Positions 1-6,652 of a stretch of 15,734 bases of DNA are shown piece after piece. The notes under the pieces were generated by a model. That model was not told the origin of the DNA and did not search any database. It was given only the letters and a program-made list of their open reading frames with translations. How positions within the stretch are numbered: the first letter of the stretch is position 1; each line of letters opens with the position of its first letter. Origin of the DNA: Vulcanimicrobiota bacterium (lineage in GTDB: Bacteria > Vulcanimicrobiota > Vulcanimicrobiia > Vulcanimicrobiales > Vulcanimicrobiaceae); assembly GCA_019233165.1 (NCBI GenBank), contig JAFAMS010000285.1, forward strand, positions 1 through 15,734. Reading direction: 5' to 3'. The position numbers were made by a program, and so were the translations under genes.

Positions 1-1223
1 GCGGGCGGCGCTCCCCAAGCATCGATCTCGCCGTCGAAGGGAAGGCCGCGCGCCAAGACGATCGCGTCGGGGAGTCGTTCGCGCAGCGAGGCGACCGCGT
101 CGGAGAGCGTACCCCGAACGGCGAGTGGATCGAGTTTTCCGTCGACGAAGATCCGTGCGATCAAATCGCCGGATTGCAAGTCGACGATCGTGTCCAGAAA
201 CGCGGCGGCAGGTTCGAGCGCTTCGCGCGCGGCGCGCTCGCGCGTCATCGCGCCCTCCGGCAACCCGAGCGCGCGCAGCGTCACCGACCGTCCGGGGATC
301 GAGGCGACGTACGCGTCGATCGCGCGCTGAAACGTTTGGTGCGCGCCTGCGTCCGCGTCGAAGATCCGGGTCTGCGGAACGCCGGCGGCCCCAAGCGCAG
401 AGCGAAGATCGCGCGTCGCGCGCTCGATTGCCGCGGCAGAGCCCTCGAAGAGAAGGAGCAAGGTACCGTCGGCACCCTCGGCGAGCGGTGAGGGCAAGAC
501 GTCCCGGAATCCGGAGAACAACAACGCCGCCGTCGGCTCGAGCGCGAGCCCTCGAACGTGCTGGGCGGCGCGCTCGCGCGTTCCTTCGGGGAGCGGCGCG
601 ACCGCAAGTCTGAAGCCCTGCGGAATCGGCAGCGTCTTGAAGTTGGTGCGCGTGAGGACGCCGAGCGTTCCGAGCGAGCCGACGTAGAGCTTCGAGAGAT
701 CGTAGCCGGTGACGTTCTTGACGACCATCCCGCCCGAGTGCGCGAGCGTTCCATCGGCGAGCGCGGCGGTCGTTCCGATGAGAAGGTCGCGTGGACGGCC
801 GTAACGGGCGCGCCGCGGACCGAGCCATCCGGCGGCGAGCGTTCCGCCGAGCGTCGCACGTGAGGGATGCGGCGCGTCGAGCGGGATGAACTGCTTGTGC
901 TGCGCGAGCGCGGAGTTGAGCCGCGCCAGCGTGAGCCCAGCGCCGGCCCCAATCGTCAAGTCGCGATAATCGTACGCAAAGATTGCATCGAGGCGTCGCG
1001 TCGAGAGCGCGAGCTCGAGGGTGCGGGGCGGATTTCCGATCCCTTGCAGCGTCCCGCCGCCGAACGCAACGACGGCGTCGCCTCGCGCGCCGGCTTCTCG
1101 CAGCACGCGCGCCGCTTCGAGCTCGTCGAGCGGAGTCGCGACCGAGCCGGCGACGCGAGCGTCGGCGGCAAACGTTTCGGCCTGCGCCGCCTTTACGCGG
1201 GGACGCGCCGGACTTCGCCGCAT
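1..1223 (-). CDS. glcE: Glycolate oxidase FAD-binding subunit GlcE (partial, C-terminus outside window)
   Basis: FAD-binding subunit of the membrane-associated glycolate (or lactate-type 2-hydroxyacid) oxidase, which feeds electrons to the quinone pool. The frame is open from the ATG at 1223 to the left edge, giving 407 residues without a stop. The N-terminal half has the FAD_binding_4 pattern: a glycine-rich FGGGTLQGIG loop near residues 54-63, DAPHPSRATLGGTLAAG near 117-132, and GGMVVKNVTGYDLSKLYVGS near 164-183 followed by GTLG, which is characteristic of GlcE rather than GlcD. Known GlcE proteins are about 350-420 residues, so little is missing. The start overlaps the last 31 nt of glcD, indicating translational coupling in a glcD-glcE operon; the iron-sulfur subunit glcF would be expected further left. 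Family assignment is secure; the natural substrate is inferred. Confidence 0.9.
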   Translation of the reverse strand, partial: MRRSPARPRVKAAQAETFAADARVAGSVATPLDELEAARVLREAGARGDAVVAFGGGTLQGIGNPPRTLELALSTRRLDAIFAYDYRDLTIGAGAGLTLARLNSALAQHKQFIPLDAPHPSRATLGGTLAAGWLGPRRARYGRPRDLLIGTTAALADGTLAHSGGMVVKNVTGYDLSKLYVGSLGTLGVLTRTNFKTLPIPQGFRLAVAPLPEGTRERAAQHVRGLALEPTAALLFSGFRDVLPSPLAEGADGTLLLLFEGSAAAIERATRDLRSALGAAGVPQTRIFDADAGAHQTFQRAIDAYVASIPGRSVTLRALGLPEGAMTRERAAREALEPAAAFLDTIVDLQSGDLIARIFVDGKLDPLAVRGTLSDAVASLRERLPDAIVLARGLPFDGEIDAWGAPP

Positions 1224-2590
1224 GAGGCTCCGCTCGGGAAGATCTTGTCCGGGTTGAATCGACGGGCCGGGTCGATCGCGTCGCGGACCCGAGCCATCGT
1301 TGCGAGGTCGTCGGCCGAGAAGATTCGCGAGAGCGTCTCGCGCTTCTCGTAGCCGATCCCGTGTTCGCCGGAGATCGTCCCTCCGAGCGCGATGCACGCC
1401 TCCAAAATCTCGCTGCCCGCATCGATCACGGCTTGGACTTGCCGCTTCTCGCGCCGGTCGAACATGATCAGGGGATGCAGGTTGCCGTCGCCGGCGTGAA
1501 AGACGTTGCCGACCTCGAGTCCATGCGCCCGAGCGACCGCGGCGACCTGGTGGATCGCTTGCGGGAGCTTGGTGCGCGGGACCGTGCAATCTTGGATGTA
1601 ATAATTCGGCGCGATGCGGCCGACGGCGCCGGCCGCGCCTTTGCGCGCCGCCCACAACAAGTCGCGTTCGGCTTGGCTCTTCGCCGCGCGCCACGAGATG
1701 GCTCCGCACTTGCGCGCGATCGTTGCGAGCGCGGCTTCGCCGGCGTCCATGTCTTCTTGAAGACCGGCGATCTCGACGAGCAAGACCGCGCCGGCTTCTT
1801 GCGGGTATCCGGCGTGAAAGGCGGCTTCGACGGCGCCGGTGATGACTTTGTCCATAATCTCGAGCGCGATCGGAACGATCCCGGCCCCGATGATCTGCGA
1901 AACGGCTTCGCTCGCGCTCTCGACGTCGCCGAAGACGGCGACGCACACGCGGACCGCCTCGGGGAGACGCATCAACCGCACGTCGATCGCGGTCACGATC
2001 CCCAGCGTCCCCTCGCTCCCGACGAGGAGCCCCGTCAGGTCGTAGCCGGCCTCGTCTTGAGCGACGTGGACGACCTCCCCGTCACTATCGACGAATTCGA
2101 GCCCGAGGACGTGGTTGACGGTCGTCCCGTACGAGAGGCAGTGCGGTCCGCCGGCGTTCGTCCCGACGTTCCCCCCGAGCATCGAGATCTTTTGGCTCGA
2201 GGGATCGGGCGCGTAGAAGAGCCCCTCGGACGCGGTCGCACGCGAGAGATCCAGGTTGATGAGCCCGGGCTGGACTCGCGCCCGCCGATTGGGGACGTCG
2301 AGCTCGAGGATGCGGTTCATCCGCGCGAACGAGACGACGACCCCGCCTCGCGTCGGGACGGCGCCGCCGCACAAGCCGGTTCCCGCGCCTCGCGGGACGA
2401 TAGGCTCGCCGCACTCGGTGGCGATCCGCACCGTCTGCGTGACCTCGCGCACACTATTGGGTAGCACTGCCGCACTAGGCAGCCGATCTTCGCTGTAGGC
2501 GTCGAACGCATAGACCGCGAGGTCTTCAGGCTCGGTTCGGACCGCGTCGGTTCCTAACGCCTGGAGCAAGCGCTCCCCGATCGCGTTCAT
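1193..2590 (-). CDS. glcD: Glycolate/lactate oxidase catalytic FAD subunit GlcD
   Basis: FAD-linked 2-hydroxyacid dehydrogenase subunit (FAD_binding_4 plus FAD-oxidase C-terminal domain) that oxidises glycolate to glyoxylate, or D-lactate to pyruvate, with GlcE and GlcF. The 465-residue protein shows PRGAGTGLCGG at 67-77, DPSSQKISMLGGNVGTNAGG at about 129-148, HAGDGNLHP at 366-373 and SGEHGIGYEK at 407-416, all family hallmarks. The frame stays open upstream to 2737, but that extension runs into the divergent PilZ gene and has no family similarity, so the ATG at 2590 (MNAIGERLLQ) is chosen. Length is close to the usual 460-500. No strong Shine-Dalgarno is visible; a small inverted repeat lies just upstream of the start. 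D-lactate dehydrogenase (LldD/Dld-II-like) is the main alternative, but the adjacent glcE favours glycolate oxidase. Confidence 0.93.
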   Translation of the reverse strand: MNAIGERLLQALGTDAVRTEPEDLAVYAFDAYSEDRLPSAAVLPNSVREVTQTVRIATECGEPIVPRGAGTGLCGGAVPTRGGVVVSFARMNRILELDVPNRRARVQPGLINLDLSRATASEGLFYAPDPSSQKISMLGGNVGTNAGGPHCLSYGTTVNHVLGLEFVDSDGEVVHVAQDEAGYDLTGLLVGSEGTLGIVTAIDVRLMRLPEAVRVCVAVFGDVESASEAVSQIIGAGIVPIALEIMDKVITGAVEAAFHAGYPQEAGAVLLVEIAGLQEDMDAGEAALATIARKCGAISWRAAKSQAERDLLWAARKGAAGAVGRIAPNYYIQDCTVPRTKLPQAIHQVAAVARAHGLEVGNVFHAGDGNLHPLIMFDRREKRQVQAVIDAGSEILEACIALGGTISGEHGIGYEKRETLSRIFSADDLATMARVRDAIDPARRFNPDKIFPSGASCGEVRRVPA

Positions 2591-2596
2591 TCCGGA

Positions 2597-2612
2597 GGCC
2601 CTACGAAGGGCC
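2597..2612. repeat. Short inverted repeat between divergent glcD and PilZ gene
   Basis: GGCCC (2597-2601) and GGGCC (2608-2612) form a perfect 5-bp inverted repeat with a 6-nt loop inside the 55-nt divergent gap (2591-2645). On the glcD transcript it would be a hairpin ending 6 nt before the ATG, so it could hinder ribosome loading or be half of an operator. Five-base arms of G and C occur readily by chance at this GC content. The match is seen; any role is a guess. Confidence 0.3.
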
Positions 2613-2645
2613 GTTTCAAGAGTCCTGGAAAGCGAGCATACTGCG

Positions 2646-3194
2646 ATGTTTCGATTTGGCGGGGAGAAGAAAAAGCCGGCGGTCGCGACGGCGGAAAGCG
2701 ATCGGCGCGCAGAGCCGAAGGCGGCTTCGACCAACAAGCGCCAAGCGTTTCGCGCCGAAGTCGAGTTTCCGGTCTACTACGAGATCGTCGGTCGCCCCGG
2801 CGAGCGCCGCGCGATGGCGAACGATCTCTCCTCGGGCGGCTTGCGGGTTTTGCTCGACGAGGACTTGATTCGCGAGCAAGAAGTGTTGTTGCACTTCACG
2901 CTTCCAAGCGACTTCCTGGAGTTCTTCAAAGAATACAGAGAAGTCTCCGAAGACACGCCTTTTGGTCCGCGCAAGAAGCGCGTCCCCAAGCCTCCGCGCA
3001 AGTTCTCCGAGATGCACGTCCGCGCGAAGTCGTTGATCGTCTTTTTCAATCTGCCGCGCGCGCTTTTCGTCCACGGTATGCAGTTCGTCGACATCAGCGA
3101 AGGCGCCAGCGACGAGATCCAACGCTTCAACCACTACTGGCAGCTCAACCAGCTCCGCCTGAAAGCCCTCCGAGAGAAGCAAAGAGGCTACTAA
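2646..3194 (+). CDS. PilZ domain protein, predicted c-di-GMP receptor
   Basis: A 182-residue cytoplasmic protein with one PilZ domain, the small beta-barrel that binds cyclic di-GMP and relays it to motility, exopolysaccharide or other outputs. The ligand motifs are both present: RxxxR as RQAFR at residues 32-36, and [D/N]xSxxG as DLSSGG at 60-65. The domain closes with the usual GMQFVDIS...IQRF stretch at about 144-161. A charged N-terminal tail (residues 1-30, Lys/Glu/Ala-rich) precedes it. A basic insertion (PRKKRVPKPPRK, about 108-119) lies inside the barrel and lengthens it relative to a minimal PilZ of about 100 residues. There is no signal peptide or membrane segment. It stands alone, divergent from glcD and 63 nt before the next gene; no cyclase or phosphodiesterase is in the window, so its target is unknown. 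Confidence 0.85.
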   Translation: MFRFGGEKKKPAVATAESDRRAEPKAASTNKRQAFRAEVEFPVYYEIVGRPGERRAMANDLSSGGLRVLLDEDLIREQEVLLHFTLPSDFLEFFKEYREVSEDTPFGPRKKRVPKPPRKFSEMHVRAKSLIVFFNLPRALFVHGMQFVDISEGASDEIQRFNHYWQLNQLRLKALREKQRGY

Positions 3195-3257
3195 GGGGCC
3201 CCGAAGGGCGCTCGGAGTCGAGGGACACGCCGGCGTTGCCCCCGAAACCAAACCGTC

Positions 3258-3731
3258 ATGCACAGAGCACGTAGCGCGCTTCTTTTGGTTGCGCTGATTT
3301 TATTCGCGAGCGTCCCCGCCGTCGCACAAATGGGCGACATGAAGATGCCGATGGACAAACCGGCATCGACGGCGTTGACGCGCCAGGCGTATACGACGAA
3401 TCGCGCCTTCTTGGTGAAGATCGTCTCGATTCCGAACCCGATCCCGTACGAGAAGTACTTCAAGCTCGGACTCGAAGTCTACGACGGCGGCGATCCGTCC
3501 AAGAAGATCTCCGACGCGCAGGTGAAAGTCGCGGCCGGGATGCGGCACGGGATGAGCAGCGGTTTCATGCACGGCATGCAGTCGACGCCGAAGGTGGACG
3601 TCCAGAACGGCGTCGTCACCGTCTCCGGGATGTACTTTCACATGCAAGGGCCGTGGACGCTCGCGACGACGGTTACGAGCGGCGGCAAAGAGGGGGTCGC
3701 GTATCTCCAGCTCCCATGTTGCGCGCAGTAG
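3258..3731 (+). CDS. Secreted Met/His-rich YtkA-like (FixH-type) domain protein
   Basis: A 157-residue exported protein. Residues 1-23 are a clear signal peptide: RAR near the N-terminus, then a Leu/Ala/Val core, with likely cleavage after AVA before QMGDM. The mature part reads as a YtkA-like/FixH-type beta-sandwich, with the diagnostic end SGMYFHMQGPWTLATTV at about 123-139. Two Met/His clusters stand out, MGDMKMPM at 25-32 and MRHGMSSGFMHGM at 95-107, and a CC pair lies at 154-155; these could bind copper, though that is inference. It ends just before a di-heme peroxidase-type gene, and the two are probably one operon, which suggests a shared periplasmic redox or metal role. The family has no firmly established biochemical function known to me. 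Gene call secure, role tentative. Confidence 0.75.
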   Translation: MHRARSALLLVALILFASVPAVAQMGDMKMPMDKPASTALTRQAYTTNRAFLVKIVSIPNPIPYEKYFKLGLEVYDGGDPSKKISDAQVKVAAGMRHGMSSGFMHGMQSTPKVDVQNGVVTVSGMYFHMQGPWTLATTVTSGGKEGVAYLQLPCCAQ

Positions 3732-3762
3732 CCTGATCGCCGCCGGCGCGCTGGTCGCCGGC

Positions 3763-4965
3763 TTGCTGCTGAGCGCGCTCGTGGGGAACGCCGCACTCCC
3801 CGACGACCGGTCCACGTACTCGCGAGACGAGCTCGCCGCGATTCTTCGTCACTCGCCGCTCCCGCCGCCGCCCGCCGATCCGACGAATAGGTTCGCCGAC
3901 AGTCCGCGCGCCGCGGCGCTCGGTCGCGTGCTCTTCTCGGAGAAGAATCTCTCCGCGAACGGCGCGATCTCGTGCGCCTCGTGCCATCAAGCCTCGCATG
4001 GTTTCGCCGACGGACGCGCGCTGGCAAAGGGCCTCGCCGTCGGCTCGCGCCACACGCCGACGATCCTCGGCGCCGCGTACAATCACTGGTATTTTTGGGA
4101 CGGCCGCACCGACTCGCAGTGGTCGCAGGCGCTGCAGCCATTCGAGAACCCGCTCGAGATCGGGAGCGATCGCACGTTCATCGTCCGCAGCGTCGCGCGC
4201 AACGACGAGCTACGCAAAGCCTACCAAGCGCTCTTCGGAGCCTTCCCGTCCGTCGATGACCGGGCGCGCTTCCCCGCGCACGCGCGTCCGGGTTCTCATG
4301 CCTGGGGTGCGATGCGCGCGGAGGATCGCGATACGATCGATCGCGCGTACAGCAATCTCGGCAAAGCGATCGAAGCCTACGAACGGACTCTCCCCGCGGG
4401 TCCGGCTCCGTTCGATCGCTACGTCGCCGCGCTTCGTGCGGGCGACGCTGCCGGTGAGTCGGCGATTTCGCCGGCCGCAAAGCGCGGCGTCAAGCTTTTC
4501 GCCGGCGCCGCGAACTGCGAGCTGTGTCATTCGGGGCCGACGTTCAGCGACGGCCAATTCCACAACATCGGGCTCCCATTGCTCCCCGGCGAAAAAGCCG
4601 ATCCCGGCCGCGCGCGGGGTATCGCGCTCGTTCGCGCGGACCGCTTCAACGGGATCGGCCCCTTTAGCGACGATCCGGCCGGCGCGGCGAAAGACCGTCT
4701 CGAGTTCTTACCGTCTCCCGCGACGCAGGTCGGTGCGTTCAAGACGCCGTCGCTTCGTAACGTCGCGGCGATCGCGCCGTACATGCACGACGGGCGCTTC
4801 GCGACGCTCGGCGGAGTCCTCGACTTCTACGCAAAGGGGAAGGCCGCAAGCCGGGGACGGCTCGTCGGCGTGCGCGAGACGACCGTCGACCTCGTTCCGC
4901 ATCTCAGCTCGCGCCAGAAAGCCGACCTCATCGCCTTCCTGCGCACCCTGACGCGAGGTAATTGA
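3763..4965 (+). CDS. Di-heme cytochrome c peroxidase / MauG family protein
   Basis: Exported di-heme c-type cytochrome of the CcpA/MauG family, which reduces peroxide or oxidises a partner protein using c-type electron donors. Counting from the TTG at 3763, heme motifs CxxCH lie at 71-75 (CASCH) and 252-256 (CELCH). Other family signatures are WYFWDGRTDSQWSQALQPFENPLEIG, RGIALVRADRFNGIGPFSDDP and KTPSLRNVAAIAPYMHDG with Met341, the candidate axial ligand region. The length of 400 residues fits the MauG-like branch. The start is doubtful: the same frame upstream (from about 3718) encodes ARSSLIAAGALVAGLL, which completes a signal peptide, but contains no ATG, GTG or TTG. An out-of-frame ATG at 3716 would give MLRAVA and then stop, hinting at a one-base error or an unusual (CTG 3733) start. 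It sits 31 nt after the YtkA-like gene. Confidence 0.88.
   Translation: MLLSALVGNAALPDDRSTYSRDELAAILRHSPLPPPPADPTNRFADSPRAAALGRVLFSEKNLSANGAISCASCHQASHGFADGRALAKGLAVGSRHTPTILGAAYNHWYFWDGRTDSQWSQALQPFENPLEIGSDRTFIVRSVARNDELRKAYQALFGAFPSVDDRARFPAHARPGSHAWGAMRAEDRDTIDRAYSNLGKAIEAYERTLPAGPAPFDRYVAALRAGDAAGESAISPAAKRGVKLFAGAANCELCHSGPTFSDGQFHNIGLPLLPGEKADPGRARGIALVRADRFNGIGPFSDDPAGAAKDRLEFLPSPATQVGAFKTPSLRNVAAIAPYMHDGRFATLGGVLDFYAKGKAASRGRLVGVRETTVDLVPHLSSRQKADLIAFLRTLTRGN
4955..4958 (+). promoter_or_regulatory. Ribosome binding site of the GNAT gene
   Basis: GAGG, 9 nt before the ATG at 4968, decides the start in favour of that ATG rather than the TTG at 4962. It lies within the last codons of the preceding di-heme protein gene, consistent with translational coupling. 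Confidence 0.55.
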
Positions 4966-4967
4966 CG

Positions 4968-5456
4968 ATGACCGAACCTTCGACGATAACCCTGAGGGTC
5001 GCGCAGCCGGGCGAGCTCTCGGCGTGCGCCGATTGTTGGATCGCGATGTTCGAGGAGCTCGGGACGATGTTCGAACGCGACCTCCCGAGCGATTGGCGCG
5101 AGCGCTTCGTCACGTTCTTCTCCGAGCGCGTCGCCGACGAACGGGCGCGGTTCTTCGTGGCCGTCGATGGAGACGATCGGATCGTCGGCACGGCCGCCGG
5201 AATGCTGCGCGAAGGGTACGGAACGGTGATCCATGAGGTTCCCCAGGGCTACATCTTCGGCGTTTACGTCGAGGACGGGTATCGCGGCCGCGGACTCGCG
5301 ACGCGGCTCACGCAGGCAACGGTCGATTTCTTGAAAGCAAAGCGCTGCCGGAAGATTCGACTTCACGCTTCGAAGTTCGGGCGCAGAATCTACGAGCGGC
5401 TCGGGTTCGTCCCGTCGAGCGAGATGGAGCTGATCGTCGGACCTCAGTCCGGATAG
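4968..5456 (+). CDS. GNAT family N-acetyltransferase
   Basis: A 162-residue single-domain GNAT acyltransferase that moves an acetyl group from acetyl-CoA to an unknown amine. The acetyl-CoA site is visible as VYVEDGYRGRGLATRLTQAT (Q/RxxGxG/A type loop RGRGLA) in the middle, followed by the amphipathic helix VDFLKAKRCRKIRLHAS and the C-terminal RRIYERLGFVPS, typical of the fold. The ATG at 4968 is preferred over the in-frame TTG at 4962 because GAGG at 4955-4958 lies 9 nt upstream of the ATG, while the TTG overlaps the previous stop codon. It begins 2 nt after the di-heme protein gene and is probably cotranscribed. The substrate cannot be told from sequence. Its 3' end overlaps convergent namZ by 13 nt. 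Confidence 0.88.
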   Translation: MTEPSTITLRVAQPGELSACADCWIAMFEELGTMFERDLPSDWRERFVTFFSERVADERARFFVAVDGDDRIVGTAAGMLREGYGTVIHEVPQGYIFGVYVEDGYRGRGLATRLTQATVDFLKAKRCRKIRLHASKFGRRIYERLGFVPSSEMELIVGPQSG

Positions 5457-6652
5457 AGCAGATACTTCGCGCGCACCGCCTTGAAGGCGGCGAGGCCGGC
5501 GTCCCAGCCGCGGACGATGTGCTCCGCGCTCTCCCCGGCGACGAGCCCGGCGCGCAGCGAATCGGTCCCCCAATCGGTGTCGATCGCGTGCGTGCTGCGA
5601 ATCGAGATCGCGCTCGGCATCACGCGCTTCGCCGCGACGAGGAGCTCGACCGCGGTGCGAACCGGCTCGAACGCGCGCTCGTCGTAGACGACGAGCTCGA
5701 CCCCGGTCAGCGTTTTCCCCGCCCAAAATCCCGCGAACGGCGACCATGCGGCCGAACGAAAGTAGACGCCGGGGAGCGAGCGCGCGTTGAGCGCGTCGGC
5801 GTAGCTCTGCGCGTCGAGGCCTAGGATACCGGCGTATGCGAACGGCTTGGCCGAGCTCGTCGCGTTGTTGATCCCGGCGGCCTCGATCAGTCCCGTGCAC
5901 GGATAGAGCAGGGTCGTCGACCAGTCCGGGATGTTCGGCGAGCTCTGAACCCAGTGAAGGCCGGTGTCGGGCCAGAGCATCGAGCGCTTCCAACCTCGCA
6001 TTGCGATCACGCGCAGCTTCGCGTGGATCCCGAACGCGTCATCGAACATCTGCGCGAGCTCGCCGACGGTCATGCCGTGGCGCAACGCGATCGGATACAG
6101 CCCGATGAACGACTTGAACTCGGGTTCGAGGACGGGGCCTTCGACCATTGTGCCGCCGATCGGGTTGGGCCGATCGAGAACCCAGACTTCCTTGCCGAGT
6201 TGCGCCGCGGCTTCCATCACGTACGCCATCGTCGAAACGTAGGTGTACGTTCGCGCGCCGACGTCTTGGATGTCGAAGAGCAAAACGTCGATTCCGGCGA
6301 GCATCGCCGCGGTCGGCCGGCGCGTCGGGCCGTAGAGGCTGTAGACCGGAAGTCCGGTCTTCGCGTCGACGTACGAAGCGACGTAGCTCCCCGCGGGCCG
6401 GTCCCCGCGGAGTCCGTGCTCGGGGGCGAACAACGCTTTGATGCAAATCTTCGGATTGCGCCGGGCGGCATCGACGACCGATTCGAGCGCCGACGTGACG
6501 CCGGTTTGGTTCGTAACGATCCCGGCGCAGCGGCCGCCGAGCTCTTGCCAGGCGCTCGTAAGGAAGACCTCGTCGCCGAGCACGATCTTCGCGCGCGGAA
6601 ACGGCGCCGCCGCGAGCAGAACGAGCGCGCAGAGCGCAAAGAGAGCTCTCAC
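5444..6652 (-). CDS. namZ: Exo-beta-N-acetylmuramidase NamZ-like (DUF1343, GH171)
   Basis: An exported protein of 402 residues matching the DUF1343 family, whose Bacillus member NamZ (YbbC) is an exo-acting beta-N-acetylmuramidase releasing terminal MurNAc from peptidoglycan fragments. The N-terminus (MRALFALCALVLLAAAPFP) is a signal peptide. Family motifs are in order: GIVTNQTGV, APEHGLRGD, YSLYGPTRRPT, FDIQDVGARTYTYVSTM, LDRPNPIGG, then VQSSPNIPDW and the C-terminal TDWGTDSLR region; together these cover the full family length. The start is a GTG whose GTGA overlaps the mqnD stop by 4 nt, so the two are translationally coupled. It probably acts in the periplasm in cell-wall turnover. No MurNAc transporter, kinase or etherase gene is in the window. 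Activity is inferred from family; the exact sugar specificity is not shown by sequence. Confidence 0.88.
   Translation of the reverse strand: MRALFALCALVLLAAAPFPRAKIVLGDEVFLTSAWQELGGRCAGIVTNQTGVTSALESVVDAARRNPKICIKALFAPEHGLRGDRPAGSYVASYVDAKTGLPVYSLYGPTRRPTAAMLAGIDVLLFDIQDVGARTYTYVSTMAYVMEAAAQLGKEVWVLDRPNPIGGTMVEGPVLEPEFKSFIGLYPIALRHGMTVGELAQMFDDAFGIHAKLRVIAMRGWKRSMLWPDTGLHWVQSSPNIPDWSTTLLYPCTGLIEAAGINNATSSAKPFAYAGILGLDAQSYADALNARSLPGVYFRSAAWSPFAGFWAGKTLTGVELVVYDERAFEPVRTAVELLVAAKRVMPSAISIRSTHAIDTDWGTDSLRAGLVAGESAEHIVRGWDAGLAAFKAVRAKYLLYPD

Noticed and set aside
281..952. 223-codon minus-strand frame, Ser/Arg-rich
   Set aside because: It is out of frame with glcE, whose own frame is open through the region and carries clear FAD-binding motifs.
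1361..2464. 367-codon open frame on the plus strand, antisense to glcD
   Set aside because: Translation is rich in Arg/Asp/Gly without any recognisable domain, and it mirrors the strongly supported glcD; long antisense frames are common at this GC content.
2614..2643. Possible sigma-70 promoter for the PilZ gene (TTTCAA, 18 nt, CATACT)
   Set aside because: The -10-like box ends 2 nt before the ATG, so the transcript would start inside the gene; the match is also weak.
3195..3257. Possible terminator after the PilZ gene (GGGGCCCC and nearby GC-rich bases)
   Set aside because: No convincing stem-loop with a following T run; the 63-nt spacer shows nothing definite.
4827..5993. 388-codon open frame on the minus strand across the di-heme, GNAT and namZ genes
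   Set aside because: It crosses three supported genes on both strands and shows no domain.
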